Shown here one piece after another: positions 8,753 through 16,332 of a DNA stretch of 37,710 bases. Made by a program: the position numbers and the translations under genes. Source of the DNA: JADFOJ01 sp041580235 (lineage in GTDB: Bacteria > Planctomycetota > Phycisphaerae > Phycisphaerales > SM1A02). The stretch lies in NCBI GenBank assembly GCA_041580235.1, contig JBFGEG010000028.1, positions 1 through 37,710 of the forward strand, written 5' to 3'. The notes beneath the pieces were generated by a model that did no database searches, was not told the DNA's origin, and saw only the letters and a list, made by a program, of their open reading frames with translations. Position 1 is the stretch's first letter. Each line of letters starts with the position of its first letter.

Positions 8753-9466
8753 ATGAGAGTTCAGGTTCTCGCCATCGCTGTCGCGGCAGGTGTCGCGACC
8801 CAGGCCGGGGCGACCGGATTCATCTCCGAGGTGGACCCCGGCACGCTGACGACCAACACGCTCGAGGACTTCGAGAGCCTCATCGGCGGCGGTGCGCCCG
8901 GCACCAACTACGACTCGGTGATCTCCCTGAGCGGGATCTCGTTCGGGGAGCGGTTCGACGGCCAGGGCATCACGGACACCGGCGGCTTCGACTCAGTGAC
9001 CGGTCTGCCCACGGGCCCGCTGACGCTCGTGGCCGGGGCGGCCGGCCAGAATCTCCACGTCATCACGGCGGGCGGCTCCAACGTGCTGGACGGGCTGGGG
9101 GCGGCGGGCTTTCCGAACCTGGGCGCGATCGGTGAAGGCGCCATCGCCATCCTGTTCGACAGCGACCAGTTCGAGTTCGGCCTCACCCTCGCCGGCGTCG
9201 GGCCGGGCGCGAGCGTGGTCGAGTTCGACTTCTACGCCCGCGACGGATCGCTGATCGAGTCGACGTCTCTTTTCCCGATATCGAGCGGCGCCATCGCGTT
9301 CCGGCGCGCCGGCGACGTCGAGGACATCGCCGGCGTCGTGATGACGAACCTCGACCCGTCCGGCCTCGCCATCGACAACGTTCGGTTCAACGTCGTGATC
9401 CCGACCCCGGGCAGCCTGACGCTGCTGGCCATCGCCGTGCTCGCCGCCAGACGCCGGCGCCGCTAG
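8753..9466 (+). CDS. Exported PEP-CTERM-type protein (PTPGS variant)
   Basis: A 237-residue protein with an N-terminal signal peptide (MRVQVLAIAVAAGVATQAGA) and a C-terminal sorting-like tail: the short motif IPTPGS, a hydrophobic helix LTLLAIAVLAA, and a basic end RRRRR. This is the tripartite PEP-CTERM layout with PTPGS in place of PEP, which I associate with Planctomycetota. The middle is a beta-rich extracellular domain (LEDFESLIGGG, FGERFDGQGI, AIAILFDSDQFEFGLTL, VEFDFYARDGSLI, VMTNLDPSGLAIDNVRF) like those of 'choice-of-anchor' proteins. The frame is open to 8480, but an AGGAGGAGG ribosome site just before ATG 8753 and the signal peptide fix the start. Exosortase processing is inferred. 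Confidence 0.85.
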   Translation: MRVQVLAIAVAAGVATQAGATGFISEVDPGTLTTNTLEDFESLIGGGAPGTNYDSVISLSGISFGERFDGQGITDTGGFDSVTGLPTGPLTLVAGAAGQNLHVITAGGSNVLDGLGAAGFPNLGAIGEGAIAILFDSDQFEFGLTLAGVGPGASVVEFDFYARDGSLIESTSLFPISSGAIAFRRAGDVEDIAGVVMTNLDPSGLAIDNVRFNVVIPTPGSLTLLAIAVLAARRRRR

Positions 9467-9490
9467 CGAGCGCCCATCCGAGCCTCACAA

Positions 9491-9530
9491 GCCGCCCGGT
9501 CCGGCCCCGCGCTCGACCGGGCCGCTTTTT
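9491..9530 (+). terminator. Rho-independent terminator after the PEP-CTERM gene
   Basis: GCCGCCCGGTC (9491-9501) pairs with GACCGGGCCGC (9515-9525) with one mismatch and a 13-base loop, followed by TTTTT at 9526-9530. It lies 24 bases after the stop codon. Confidence 0.8.
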
Positions 9531-9704
9531 GCCGGGATCCATGCATGTTCGCCGCGCTCCTCCCGGTTGCCGAGCACGAACAGGGCCCGACAGAGGCATG
9601 GACTCTCATCGTTGGCGTCACTGAGCGTCGCACGGATCCGCTCGAGGCACAGCCCCCGTGTGAACTCGGCCGTGCAGCGTCGCGTACTGCCGGGGAGTAC
9701 ACGG

Positions 9705-9710
9705 TAGACT
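9705..9710 (+). promoter_or_regulatory. -10-like box TAGACT before the Hal2-type gene
   Basis: TAGACT ends 9 bases before the ATG at 9720, so transcription would begin within a few bases of the start codon. No convincing -35 is seen 16-18 bases upstream. Confidence 0.35.
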
Positions 9711-9719
9711 GGGGAGTCA

Positions 9720-10727
9720 ATGAACCTCGACTCGATACGCCCCGCGATCGATGCCGTGGCCGCCGCCTGCCGGGTGGCACGGGCCGTGCAGCAGGATCTC
9801 CAGCGCGTCCAGAAGATCACCAAGGACGACCGCAGCCCGGTCACCGTTGCGGACTTCGCGGTGCAGGCCATCGTGGCCCTGGCCCTGCGGGAGGCCACGG
9901 GCGAGGTCCTGATCGTCGGCGAGGAGCACGCCCGGGTCCTTCGGCAACCGGCCCACGACGCGGTGCGTCAGGCCGTCGTCGATGCCGTCCGCATGGTGCG
10001 GCCCGACGTCTCGAGCGACACGGTGCTCGACGCCATCGACGCCTGCGATCACGACGGCACGGCCCACCAGTACTGGACACTCGATCCCGTGGACGGGACC
10101 AAGGGGTTCCTCCGCGGGCAGCAGTACGCGATCGCCCTCGGCAGAATCACCAACGGGCGGGTGACGCTGGGCGCGATGGGGTGCCCCAACCTGCCCACCG
10201 ACCGCGATCGGAGCTTTGAGACGCCGGATCCGGACGGGGCCATCTACGCCGCCGCGGCCGGAGCCGGCTCGTGGCAGTGGCCGAGCCGACCCGACGGCGA
10301 TCTGCAGCCGATCCGAGCCCGGATTGACGCGGCCGCCTCGGACACGTTTCGCGTCTGCGAGTCCGTGGAGGCGGCCCACTCCAAGCACACGGACACCGAG
10401 CGGGTGGCCGAGCACCTGGGCGTGTCCGTCGAGTACGCCCGTCTCGACAGCCAGTGCAAGTACGCGGTGGTGGCTCGCGGCCAGGCCGACGCGTATCTGC
10501 GTATGCCCACCCGCAAGGAGTACGTCGAGAAGATCTGGGATCACGCGGCGGGGTCGCTCATCGCCACGGAGGCGGGAGCGATCGTGTCGGACATCACAGG
10601 CACGCCGCTCGACTTCGCGCACGGCCCGAGGCTGGAGGCGAACCGCGGCATCGTGTGCGCGGCCGCGGGCGTGCACCCCATGATTATCCGGGCCATCGCG
10701 GAGCTTGGCATCGCGGCGGCGGTGTAG
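9720..10727 (+). CDS. 3'(2'),5'-bisphosphate nucleotidase (Hal2/CysQ family)
   Basis: A 335-residue member of the lithium-sensitive inositol monophosphatase superfamily, closest by motif to Hal2/SAL-type PAP phosphatases that hydrolyse 3'-phosphoadenosine 5'-phosphate (PAP) to AMP. Seen are KDDRSPVTVADFAVQ (about residues 35-49), the metal-binding glutamates in IVGEEHA, the signature LDPVDGTKGFLRGQQYAIAL, and the C-terminal WDHAAGSLIATEAGA. The GFLRGQQYA extension of the DPxDGT motif is what points to Hal2 over ordinary inositol monophosphatase. The next gene, an SLC13-type permease, starts 9 bases later, with its ribosome site overlapping the stop codon. Together they suggest sulfur (PAPS/sulfate) metabolism, which is inference. 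Confidence 0.87.
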   Translation: MNLDSIRPAIDAVAAACRVARAVQQDLQRVQKITKDDRSPVTVADFAVQAIVALALREATGEVLIVGEEHARVLRQPAHDAVRQAVVDAVRMVRPDVSSDTVLDAIDACDHDGTAHQYWTLDPVDGTKGFLRGQQYAIALGRITNGRVTLGAMGCPNLPTDRDRSFETPDPDGAIYAAAAGAGSWQWPSRPDGDLQPIRARIDAAASDTFRVCESVEAAHSKHTDTERVAEHLGVSVEYARLDSQCKYAVVARGQADAYLRMPTRKEYVEKIWDHAAGSLIATEAGAIVSDITGTPLDFAHGPRLEANRGIVCAAAGVHPMIIRAIAELGIAAAV

Positions 10728-10736
10728 GGGGAAGCC

Positions 10737-12608
10737 ATGGCCCCAGAAGCGTGGTTCACGGTCGGCACGATTGTGCTGGTGATCCTCGGCCTGATGACCA
10801 ACCGGGTCAGCGTGGACGTGGCCATGGTCGGCGGCCTGACCGTGCTGATGGTCGGCGACTTCGCGATGGGCGTCATACGCGACGCCCACATCTGGGTGGC
10901 GTTTCCCAATGCCATTTCCGGCTTCGCCCACCCTGCCATCTTCATGATCGGCGCGCTCTTCGTGGTGGCGGCGGGTCTCCAGGAGACCGGCGGCATGGAG
11001 GTGATCGCCCAACGACTCCTCGGGCGGCCCAAGACCATCGCCGCCGCCCAGCTGCGGATGATGACGCCGGTGGCGATCATGAGCGCCTTCATGAACAACA
11101 CGCCGATCGTGGCCATGTACGTGCCCATCGTCAACGACTGGGCCCGCAAGCTGCGTATCAGCCCGTCGAAGCTGTTCATGCCCTTGAGCTTCGCCGCGAT
11201 CCTGGGCGGGAAGATCACCTACATCGGCACGGCGTCGAACATCGTCGTCATCGGCCTGTACATGACCTACTGGTCGATCGACGAGAACCGCAGCTGGATG
11301 ACGGCGCTGGGCGTCAACGAGCTCTCGGATGCCGCTCGCTTCTGGGGCATCGCGGTGCTCGGCGTCCCCACCGCGATCGCGGGCATCGGGCTGATCCTGC
11401 TCACGTCGAAGTGGCTGCTGCCGGCGCGACGCCCCTCATCGGCCGTCCCGCTCGACGCCCGCCGCTACCAGGTGGAGATGCAGGTCAAGGCGGACTCGCC
11501 CATCGTCGGCAAGACCATCGAGGACGCCGGGCTCCGCCATCTGCCCGGGCTCTATCTGACGCAGATCGAGCGCGAGGGTGACATTCTCCCGGCCGTGTCG
11601 CCCGACGAGCGCCTCCACGCCGACGACCGGCTCGCCTTCGTGGGTATTCTCGAATCGGTCGTCGACCTGCGCAAGATCCGCGGGCTGGTGCCCGACACGG
11701 ACCAGGTCGAGAAGGTCGAGGCCGACCAGCGTCAGCGAACGCTCGTCGAGGCGGTGGTGTCGCGCAACTCGCCGCTGGCGGGCCGCGCTGTTCGCGAGGC
11801 ACGGTTCCGGACCGTCTACAACGCGGCGATCATCGCGGTCTACCGCGACGGACAGCACCTCCATGCGAAGATCGGCGACATCGTGCTGCAGCCGGGTGAC
11901 ACTCTGCTGCTGGAGACCCACACCGGCTTCCTCGACGCGTACCGCCACAGCACCGACTTCTACCTGGTCTCCACGGTCGAGGGGACCCGGCCCATCCGTC
12001 ATGAGCGGGCGTGGCTGGCGCTGGGCATACTGGCCGCGCTGGTCGTCATGCTGACGACGGTCCCGATCGAGCCGGTGATCGCGGCCCTGGTGTGTGCGAT
12101 GGCCATGGTCGTGACCCGATGCGTCACCGGGACGGAAGCCCGCACCGCCATCAACTGGCAGGTGCTCATGGTCATCGGCGCTGCGCTGGGCATGGGTCGG
12201 GCGCTCCAGGATACCGGGGCCGCGGGGGCCATCGCTCACAGCCTGCTGATGCTGAGCAGCGACATCGGGATCGGCGGCAACCCCCATGCGACGCTCTTCG
12301 TCATGTTCCTGATCACCGCCGGCTTCGCCCAGCTCATCACGAACAACGGCGCGGCCGTCCTGATGTTCCCGATCACGATGGCCGCAGCGAAGGACCTCGG
12401 CGTGAGCCCCGTGCCGTTCGTCTTTTGCCTGATGTTGGCCGCAGGCGCCAGCTTCATGTCGCCGGTGGCGTATCAGACCAATCTCATGGTGTACGGGCCC
12501 GGCGGCTACCGATTCACGGACTTCGTCCGGCTGGGAGCGCCGTTGACGCTGCTGGTGGCGATCATCGCCTCCGCGTGCGCGCCGCTGTTCTTCCCCTTTC
12601 ATCCGTAA
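10737..12608 (+). CDS. SLC13-family permease with two RCK_C domains
   Basis: A 623-residue anion permease with the split layout of SAC1/SLT-type putative sulfate carriers. The N-terminal helices (about 1-225) include SAFMNNTPIVAMYVPIV and GGKITYIGTASNIVV. Two soluble TrkA-C/RCK_C domains follow (about 245-320, SPIVGKTIEDAGLRHLPGL; about 340-420, SPLAGRAVREARFRTVYNA). The C-terminal helices (about 428-620) contain TNNGAAVLMFPITMA and FMSPVAYQTNLMVYGPGGYR. A GGGGGAA ribosome site precedes ATG 10737. The Hal2-type phosphatase just upstream, which removes a by-product of sulfate assimilation, supports sulfate as a substrate, but the sequence alone does not prove it. Confidence 0.88.
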   Translation: MAPEAWFTVGTIVLVILGLMTNRVSVDVAMVGGLTVLMVGDFAMGVIRDAHIWVAFPNAISGFAHPAIFMIGALFVVAAGLQETGGMEVIAQRLLGRPKTIAAAQLRMMTPVAIMSAFMNNTPIVAMYVPIVNDWARKLRISPSKLFMPLSFAAILGGKITYIGTASNIVVIGLYMTYWSIDENRSWMTALGVNELSDAARFWGIAVLGVPTAIAGIGLILLTSKWLLPARRPSSAVPLDARRYQVEMQVKADSPIVGKTIEDAGLRHLPGLYLTQIEREGDILPAVSPDERLHADDRLAFVGILESVVDLRKIRGLVPDTDQVEKVEADQRQRTLVEAVVSRNSPLAGRAVREARFRTVYNAAIIAVYRDGQHLHAKIGDIVLQPGDTLLLETHTGFLDAYRHSTDFYLVSTVEGTRPIRHERAWLALGILAALVVMLTTVPIEPVIAALVCAMAMVVTRCVTGTEARTAINWQVLMVIGAALGMGRALQDTGAAGAIAHSLLMLSSDIGIGGNPHATLFVMFLITAGFAQLITNNGAAVLMFPITMAAAKDLGVSPVPFVFCLMLAAGASFMSPVAYQTNLMVYGPGGYRFTDFVRLGAPLTLLVAIIASACAPLFFPFHP

Positions 12609-12620
12609 GGGTGCCTGGAT

Positions 12621-13631
12621 TTGGACTCTGAGACTCCAACGTGGCCGGTGTGGGCACGCATCGGCGTCAGCGTGCTCACGATCGTGCTCACCGCTCTCGC
12701 CGTTCTCACGCTCACCGCGTGGCTGGCGGGGCGGGTCCTCTCGGACCGCTGGGGCTGGAGCCAGTGGCTGCTGTGGATCCCCACGGAGCTCGCCCTGACG
12801 GCGGCGGCGCTGGGGGCCCTGGGGGCGTGCAGGCCGACCCGGCGGGCCGGAGCCCGCCGGCGTCGCATCGTCCGCTGGGCGGTGGTGGGGGCGGTGATCC
12901 TGCTGTACTTCAGCGCCGTAGAGCACCGCTTCCTGCGGCTGCCGGGCCGCGGTGGGTCGGGACCCAGGCTCGCCCAGTGGAGCATTCACACCACGGGGCC
13001 GCGTCTGCTTCGCCGCCACGCCGAGGAGCTTGTCGCCCTCGACGCGGAGATCACCATCGTCAGCACGCTTCTTCCCGTCCACGGCATTGATGTGCTGCTC
13101 GACGACCTCGATGGACTCGGCCAGACCGCCGTGAGCTGGCCGTTCATCCTGCTGAGCCGGTGGCCCATCCTCGAAGCCCGGCCCCTGATCGCCCGCGCCG
13201 GCATGCGGGCAGCGGTCTTTCGCGTGGACGGCCGCGAGCGACTGGGCCGGCCGCTGACGATCTACGCCATCGATCTCCCGTCGGAGCCAAAACGCCCGCG
13301 GGCGGAGATCGCCCGGGAGGTCCGGCGGCTTCTGGACACCGTGCACGCTCAGCCGCCCGACATCGTCATCGGCGACTTCAACATGACGCGCGGCAGCGCG
13401 TCGCTGAGATCGATCTTCCCGCAGCTCGAGCACGCCTATGACCAGGCCGGGTGGGGCTACGGCGCCAGCTTCCGCCAGGACTTCCCGCTGTACCACATCG
13501 ACCACGCGCTGCTGGCGAGCACCGTGCGGGCCGTCGATTACGATCTCATTGACCCCGGGTTCGGGCGACACCTGATCCAGTTCGTTCAGCTCGCGCCGGG
13601 CACCCGAGAGGCGACCGAGCCGGATTCCTGA
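12621..13631 (+). CDS. Membrane-anchored EEP-fold protein, degenerate active site
   Basis: A 336-residue protein with three N-terminal membrane helices (about residues 13-36, 48-70, 84-100) and a C-terminal endonuclease/exonuclease/phosphatase (EEP) domain. The clearest mark is DIVIGDFNMTRGS (GDFN at 251-254), followed by YHIDHALLAS (D294-H295). Other expected residues look altered: the early Asn is replaced in AQWSIHTTG, the metal-binding Glu is missing from ITIVSTLLPV, and the final Ser-Asp-His reads Gly-Arg-His (315-317). It may be catalytically weak or dead. The start is TTG 12621, 12 bases after the permease stop; GTG 12648 is an alternative. It overlaps the convergent epimerase gene by 46 bases. 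Confidence 0.75.
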   Translation: MDSETPTWPVWARIGVSVLTIVLTALAVLTLTAWLAGRVLSDRWGWSQWLLWIPTELALTAAALGALGACRPTRRAGARRRRIVRWAVVGAVILLYFSAVEHRFLRLPGRGGSGPRLAQWSIHTTGPRLLRRHAEELVALDAEITIVSTLLPVHGIDVLLDDLDGLGQTAVSWPFILLSRWPILEARPLIARAGMRAAVFRVDGRERLGRPLTIYAIDLPSEPKRPRAEIAREVRRLLDTVHAQPPDIVIGDFNMTRGSASLRSIFPQLEHAYDQAGWGYGASFRQDFPLYHIDHALLASTVRAVDYDLIDPGFGRHLIQFVQLAPGTREATEPDS

Positions 13632-14581
13632 AGCCACTGCCACTGGAGACGCAGGCCCTCCTCGAAGGCGACCTTCGGCTCGTAGCCCAGCTCCTCGCGG
13701 CTCCGGGTGAGGTCGGCCCAGGTGCGATCGACATCGCCGGGCTCGGCCGGTTGCGGATCGATCTTCGCCTCCCGTCCCACCACGGCTGCGATGGCCTCGA
13801 TCATCGCCCGCAGGGCGACCGGCCGCGCCCCGCCGAGGTTCCAGAGACGCATGCGGCCCGGGCCCTCACCGCGGAGTCGGGCCTCGGCGGCAAGGCAGCC
13901 GTCGATGATATCGCTCACATAGGTGTAGTCGCGGCTCGACGTCCCGTCGCCGAACATCGGCACCGGACGGCCCTCCGCGATCAGCCGCATGAACCGGCTG
14001 ATGGCCAGGTCCGGGCGTTGCGCCGGGCCGTACACCGTGAAGAGCCGCGTGCAGCCGATCGCGAGGTCGAACAGATGGGCGTATGCATGGCAGAGGAGCT
14101 CGCCGGACCGCTTGGTGGCGGCGTAGGGGCTGATCGGCTCGTCCACGGGATCGGTCTCGGCGAAGGGGACCTTGCGGTTGTTGCCGTAGACGCTGGAGCT
14201 CGAGGCGAACAGCACGTGCCCACAGCCGGCCTGCCGCGCCGCCTCGAGCACCGACACCAGACCGTCCACGTTGACCGACGCGTACCGGGCGGGCTCGCGA
14301 ATGCTCGGCCGGACGCCGGCGAGCGCCGCCAGGTGAAACACACCATCGGCTCCGGCCTGCCGCATCACCGAGGTCATCGCATCGCGGTCGCGGATGTCGG
14401 CCTCCACGAGCTCGAACGGGTGACCGGCGAAGCGATGCAGGTTCGCCTCCTTGGCAGCCCGCTCGTAGAAGGGATCGAAGTTGTCGACCCCCACGACCCG
14501 ATCGCCGCGCTCCAGCAGCGCCTCGCAGAGATGCGATCCGATGAAACCGGCCGCCCCGGTAACGACGGACGTTCGTGACAC
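13586..14581 (-). CDS. NAD-dependent epimerase, UDP-glucuronate 4-epimerase-like
   Basis: A 331-residue extended short-chain dehydrogenase. The NAD-binding Rossmann motif GAAGFIGSH is at residues 9-17, the DNFDPFY segment at 33-39, the catalytic SSSSVYG near 126-133, and the YxxxK pair Y153/K157 in SPYAATKRSGE. TRLFTVYGPAQRPDLAISRF and SSRDYTYVSDI are typical of nucleotide-sugar epimerases. DNFDPFYERAAKEANL and VYGPAQRPDLA fit the UDP-glucuronate 4-epimerase group best. It probably makes UDP-galacturonate for surface polysaccharide. I start at GTG 14581 (a GAGG lies 9 bases upstream); TTG 14590 and GTG 14587 also open the frame. Confidence 0.85.
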   Translation of the reverse strand: MSRTSVVTGAAGFIGSHLCEALLERGDRVVGVDNFDPFYERAAKEANLHRFAGHPFELVEADIRDRDAMTSVMRQAGADGVFHLAALAGVRPSIREPARYASVNVDGLVSVLEAARQAGCGHVLFASSSSVYGNNRKVPFAETDPVDEPISPYAATKRSGELLCHAYAHLFDLAIGCTRLFTVYGPAQRPDLAISRFMRLIAEGRPVPMFGDGTSSRDYTYVSDIIDGCLAAEARLRGEGPGRMRLWNLGGARPVALRAMIEAIAAVVGREAKIDPQPAEPGDVDRTWADLTRSREELGYEPKVAFEEGLRLQWQWLQESGSVASRVPGAS

Positions 14582-14637
14582 AGGCACCAACCTCGGTGTC
14601 GGCCGCGGGCTCTCAGGGGGTTGAGTTTTCGGCGAGA

Positions 14638-15417
14638 TTAGTTCCCGTCCGTGTCGCCGCCGATGATGTCCCAGATGCGTGCATAGGTGTCGTCATCATC
14701 ATCGGGCAGCTCCGCCGATCCGGCGGGGAGCATCTTCACGACGCTGCCGTTGTCGAGCCAGTTGACCGAGTTGTCGCCACGAAGCACGTTGAGCCCGGTG
14801 CGGTGATTGAAGTCCCGCATGGTGCGCATGCCGTCGGTGGCGATGAGGGTCTGGCTCTGATCGAGGCGGCGTTTGCGGCCCGTCTCCCAGTCAAGCTGGC
14901 CGGCGTAGTGGTAGTTCGTGTAGATGCGAACCGCGCTGGGCACCCGGTAATGCTTCTCGTATCGCTCGTAGGGGTGCTCGCCGGTGTGACTGGGACAGTA
15001 CAGGATGTCCGGCGCGCTGAAGTACATGAAGTGCCAGAGCCACCCCAGGCCTTCCCAGTGGTCCTCTTGCCCGCCGCGGTGGGCGGCCATCATCTCCTGC
15101 TTGCGGCCGCCGGGCAGCGCGTAGGTGCTGTGGGGCAGGTCGCCGCTGTAATCGTCGGCGTACATCACCGCAGCCAGGCCGACCTGCCGCAGGTTGGACG
15201 AGCAGACGACCCGATGAGCATTCTCGCGGACCTGCACCAGTGCCGGCAGCATGAGGCCGGTGAGCATGAGGGTCACCGTCATCACGATGATGAGCTCGAG
15301 CAGGCTGAACCCTCGGCCCCTGGACCGGTCCGGCCGGCCGCCGTGACAACGACGAACCGCCGCTCGGCCTTGCCGCACCCCGGTCAAGGACACTCGCCTG
15401 GAAGCTGCACGCTTCAC
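14638..15417 (-). CDS. Prepilin-type N-terminal cleavage protein (pseudopilin-like)
   Basis: About 259 residues from GTG 15417. A basic N-terminus leads to the type IV prepilin motif RGRGFSLLELIIVMTVTLML, where G|F is the predicted peptidase site and E at mature position 5 is present, followed by a hydrophobic helix. Then comes CSSNLRQVGLAAVMYADDYSGDLP, the hallmark of the large pseudopilin-like families of Planctomycetota. The C-terminal part (IYTNYHYAG, LIATDGMRTMRDFNHRTGLNVLRGDNSVNWL) fits the same group. The tail is acidic (PDDDDDTYARIW). GTG 15393 is another possible start. It is divergent from the ECF sigma gene. The role is probably in secretion or surface display, with the substrate unknown. 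Confidence 0.82.
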   Translation of the reverse strand: MKRAASRRVSLTGVRQGRAAVRRCHGGRPDRSRGRGFSLLELIIVMTVTLMLTGLMLPALVQVRENAHRVVCSSNLRQVGLAAVMYADDYSGDLPHSTYALPGGRKQEMMAAHRGGQEDHWEGLGWLWHFMYFSAPDILYCPSHTGEHPYERYEKHYRVPSAVRIYTNYHYAGQLDWETGRKRRLDQSQTLIATDGMRTMRDFNHRTGLNVLRGDNSVNWLDNGSVVKMLPAGSAELPDDDDDTYARIWDIIGGDTDGN

Positions 15418-15526
15418 GCGATTTTCCCGCCCCTTGGTCTGGCCCCCCGCTGACGGCCCGGTGTCACGATGACGCCGTCCCCGAAAAACCGCGCGGGCGG
15501 AAACTCGATTCCCGTCGCTGGTAAGA

Positions 15527-15532
15527 TATACT
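15527..15532 (+). promoter_or_regulatory. -10-like box TATACT upstream of the ECF sigma gene
   Basis: TATACT stands out in GC-rich sequence 176 bases before the sigma factor start. A weak -35-like TCGATT lies 16 bases upstream. It would give a leader of about 170 bases. Confidence 0.35.
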
Positions 15533-15566
15533 GACTGGGCGGGGTTTACCAAAGAAACTGCCGTTT

Positions 15567-15595
15567 TTGGCTAATCGGGGCTACTTTGGAGCCAA
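15567..15595 (+). promoter_or_regulatory. Hairpin in the ECF sigma leader
   Basis: TTGGCT (15567-15572) pairs with AGCCAA (15590-15595). The octamer AATCGGGG occurs just inside (15573) and just after (15594) the second arm. Possible leader structure; the function is unknown. Confidence 0.25.
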
Positions 15596-15708
15596 TCGGG
15601 GACTTGCCACGGAAGGCGGCGGGAGCGCCCGCCGGAAAGTTCCGCGATGGCCGGCAACCAGCCGGTGGGGCCTCACGGATAGTTCCAAGCCGGGAGAGGA
15701 GTATCTCC

Positions 15709-16263
15709 ATGAGCCAGCAAGACTGGGAGCTCATGGATCGCGTGGCGTCTGGCAGCGAGGACGCGGTGGCGGAGCTCTACGACCGCTTCGGGTCCCTCGT
15801 GTACAAGGTCGCCCGGCAATTGCTGCCCACGCGGGCCGAAGCGGAGGACGCCGTACAGGAGGTTTTTGTCAGGCTCTGGCAGACAGCGGATCGGTACGAC
15901 CCCCGTCGGGCCAAGCTCGTGACCTGGGTCATGCTCATCGCCCGACGGCATCTGATTGACAGGCTTCGACGCAATGCGGTCCGGGGGACCGCCACCAGCT
16001 TCCGGGCCGACACCATGGGCGAGGAAGGCGGACGCAGACCGGAACACAAGACACAGGAGGACGAACGAAACCACTCCCTGCTGCAACGGATTGCCGAGCT
16101 TCCCGAATTGCAACGTGTGGTCATCGAGCGGGCGTATCTGCAGGGCTACACATTGAGGGAGGTGAGCGAGCAGCTCGAATCACCGCTGGGCACGGTCAAA
16201 TCGGCGCTCAGCCGCGGGCTGGCTCGCCTGAGGGAACGGGCCAAGGCGGATTGGGCCATCTGA
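15709..16263 (+). CDS. ECF-family RNA polymerase sigma factor
   Basis: A 184-residue sigma-70 family ECF protein. Region 2 spans about residues 20-90 (AVAELYDRFGSLVYKVARQL; EAEDAVQEVFVRLWQTADRYD; LIARRHLIDRLRR). Region 4 spans about 125-180 (LPELQRVVIERAYLQGYTLREV; PLGTVKSALSRGLARLRERA). There is no region 1.1 or 3, as expected for ECF. The start is ATG 15709 (MSQQDWELMD) with a GAGAGGAG ribosome site; the longer frame upstream is leader sequence. It is followed after 69 bases by an RskA-like anti-sigma gene, so the pair resembles SigK/RskA systems. The regulated genes are not known from the sequence. Confidence 0.92.
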   Translation: MSQQDWELMDRVASGSEDAVAELYDRFGSLVYKVARQLLPTRAEAEDAVQEVFVRLWQTADRYDPRRAKLVTWVMLIARRHLIDRLRRNAVRGTATSFRADTMGEEGGRRPEHKTQEDERNHSLLQRIAELPELQRVVIERAYLQGYTLREVSEQLESPLGTVKSALSRGLARLRERAKADWAI

Positions 16264-16275
16264 TTCGGCGACAAC

Positions 16276-16309
16276 AAGGTCAGTGAGAGGAGGCACTCGC
16301 GAGGACCTT
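16276..16309 (+). promoter_or_regulatory. Hairpin between sigma and anti-sigma genes
   Basis: AAGGTC and AGTG (16276-16285) pair with CACT (16294-16297) and GACCTT (16304-16309), with a 6-base bulge on the right arm. The 8-base loop is AGAGGAGG, a perfect ribosome-site sequence, although no in-frame start lies at the right distance. It may tune anti-sigma expression. Confidence 0.3.
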
Positions 16310-16332
16310 TCGTATCTGGAGACGCACCTGAG

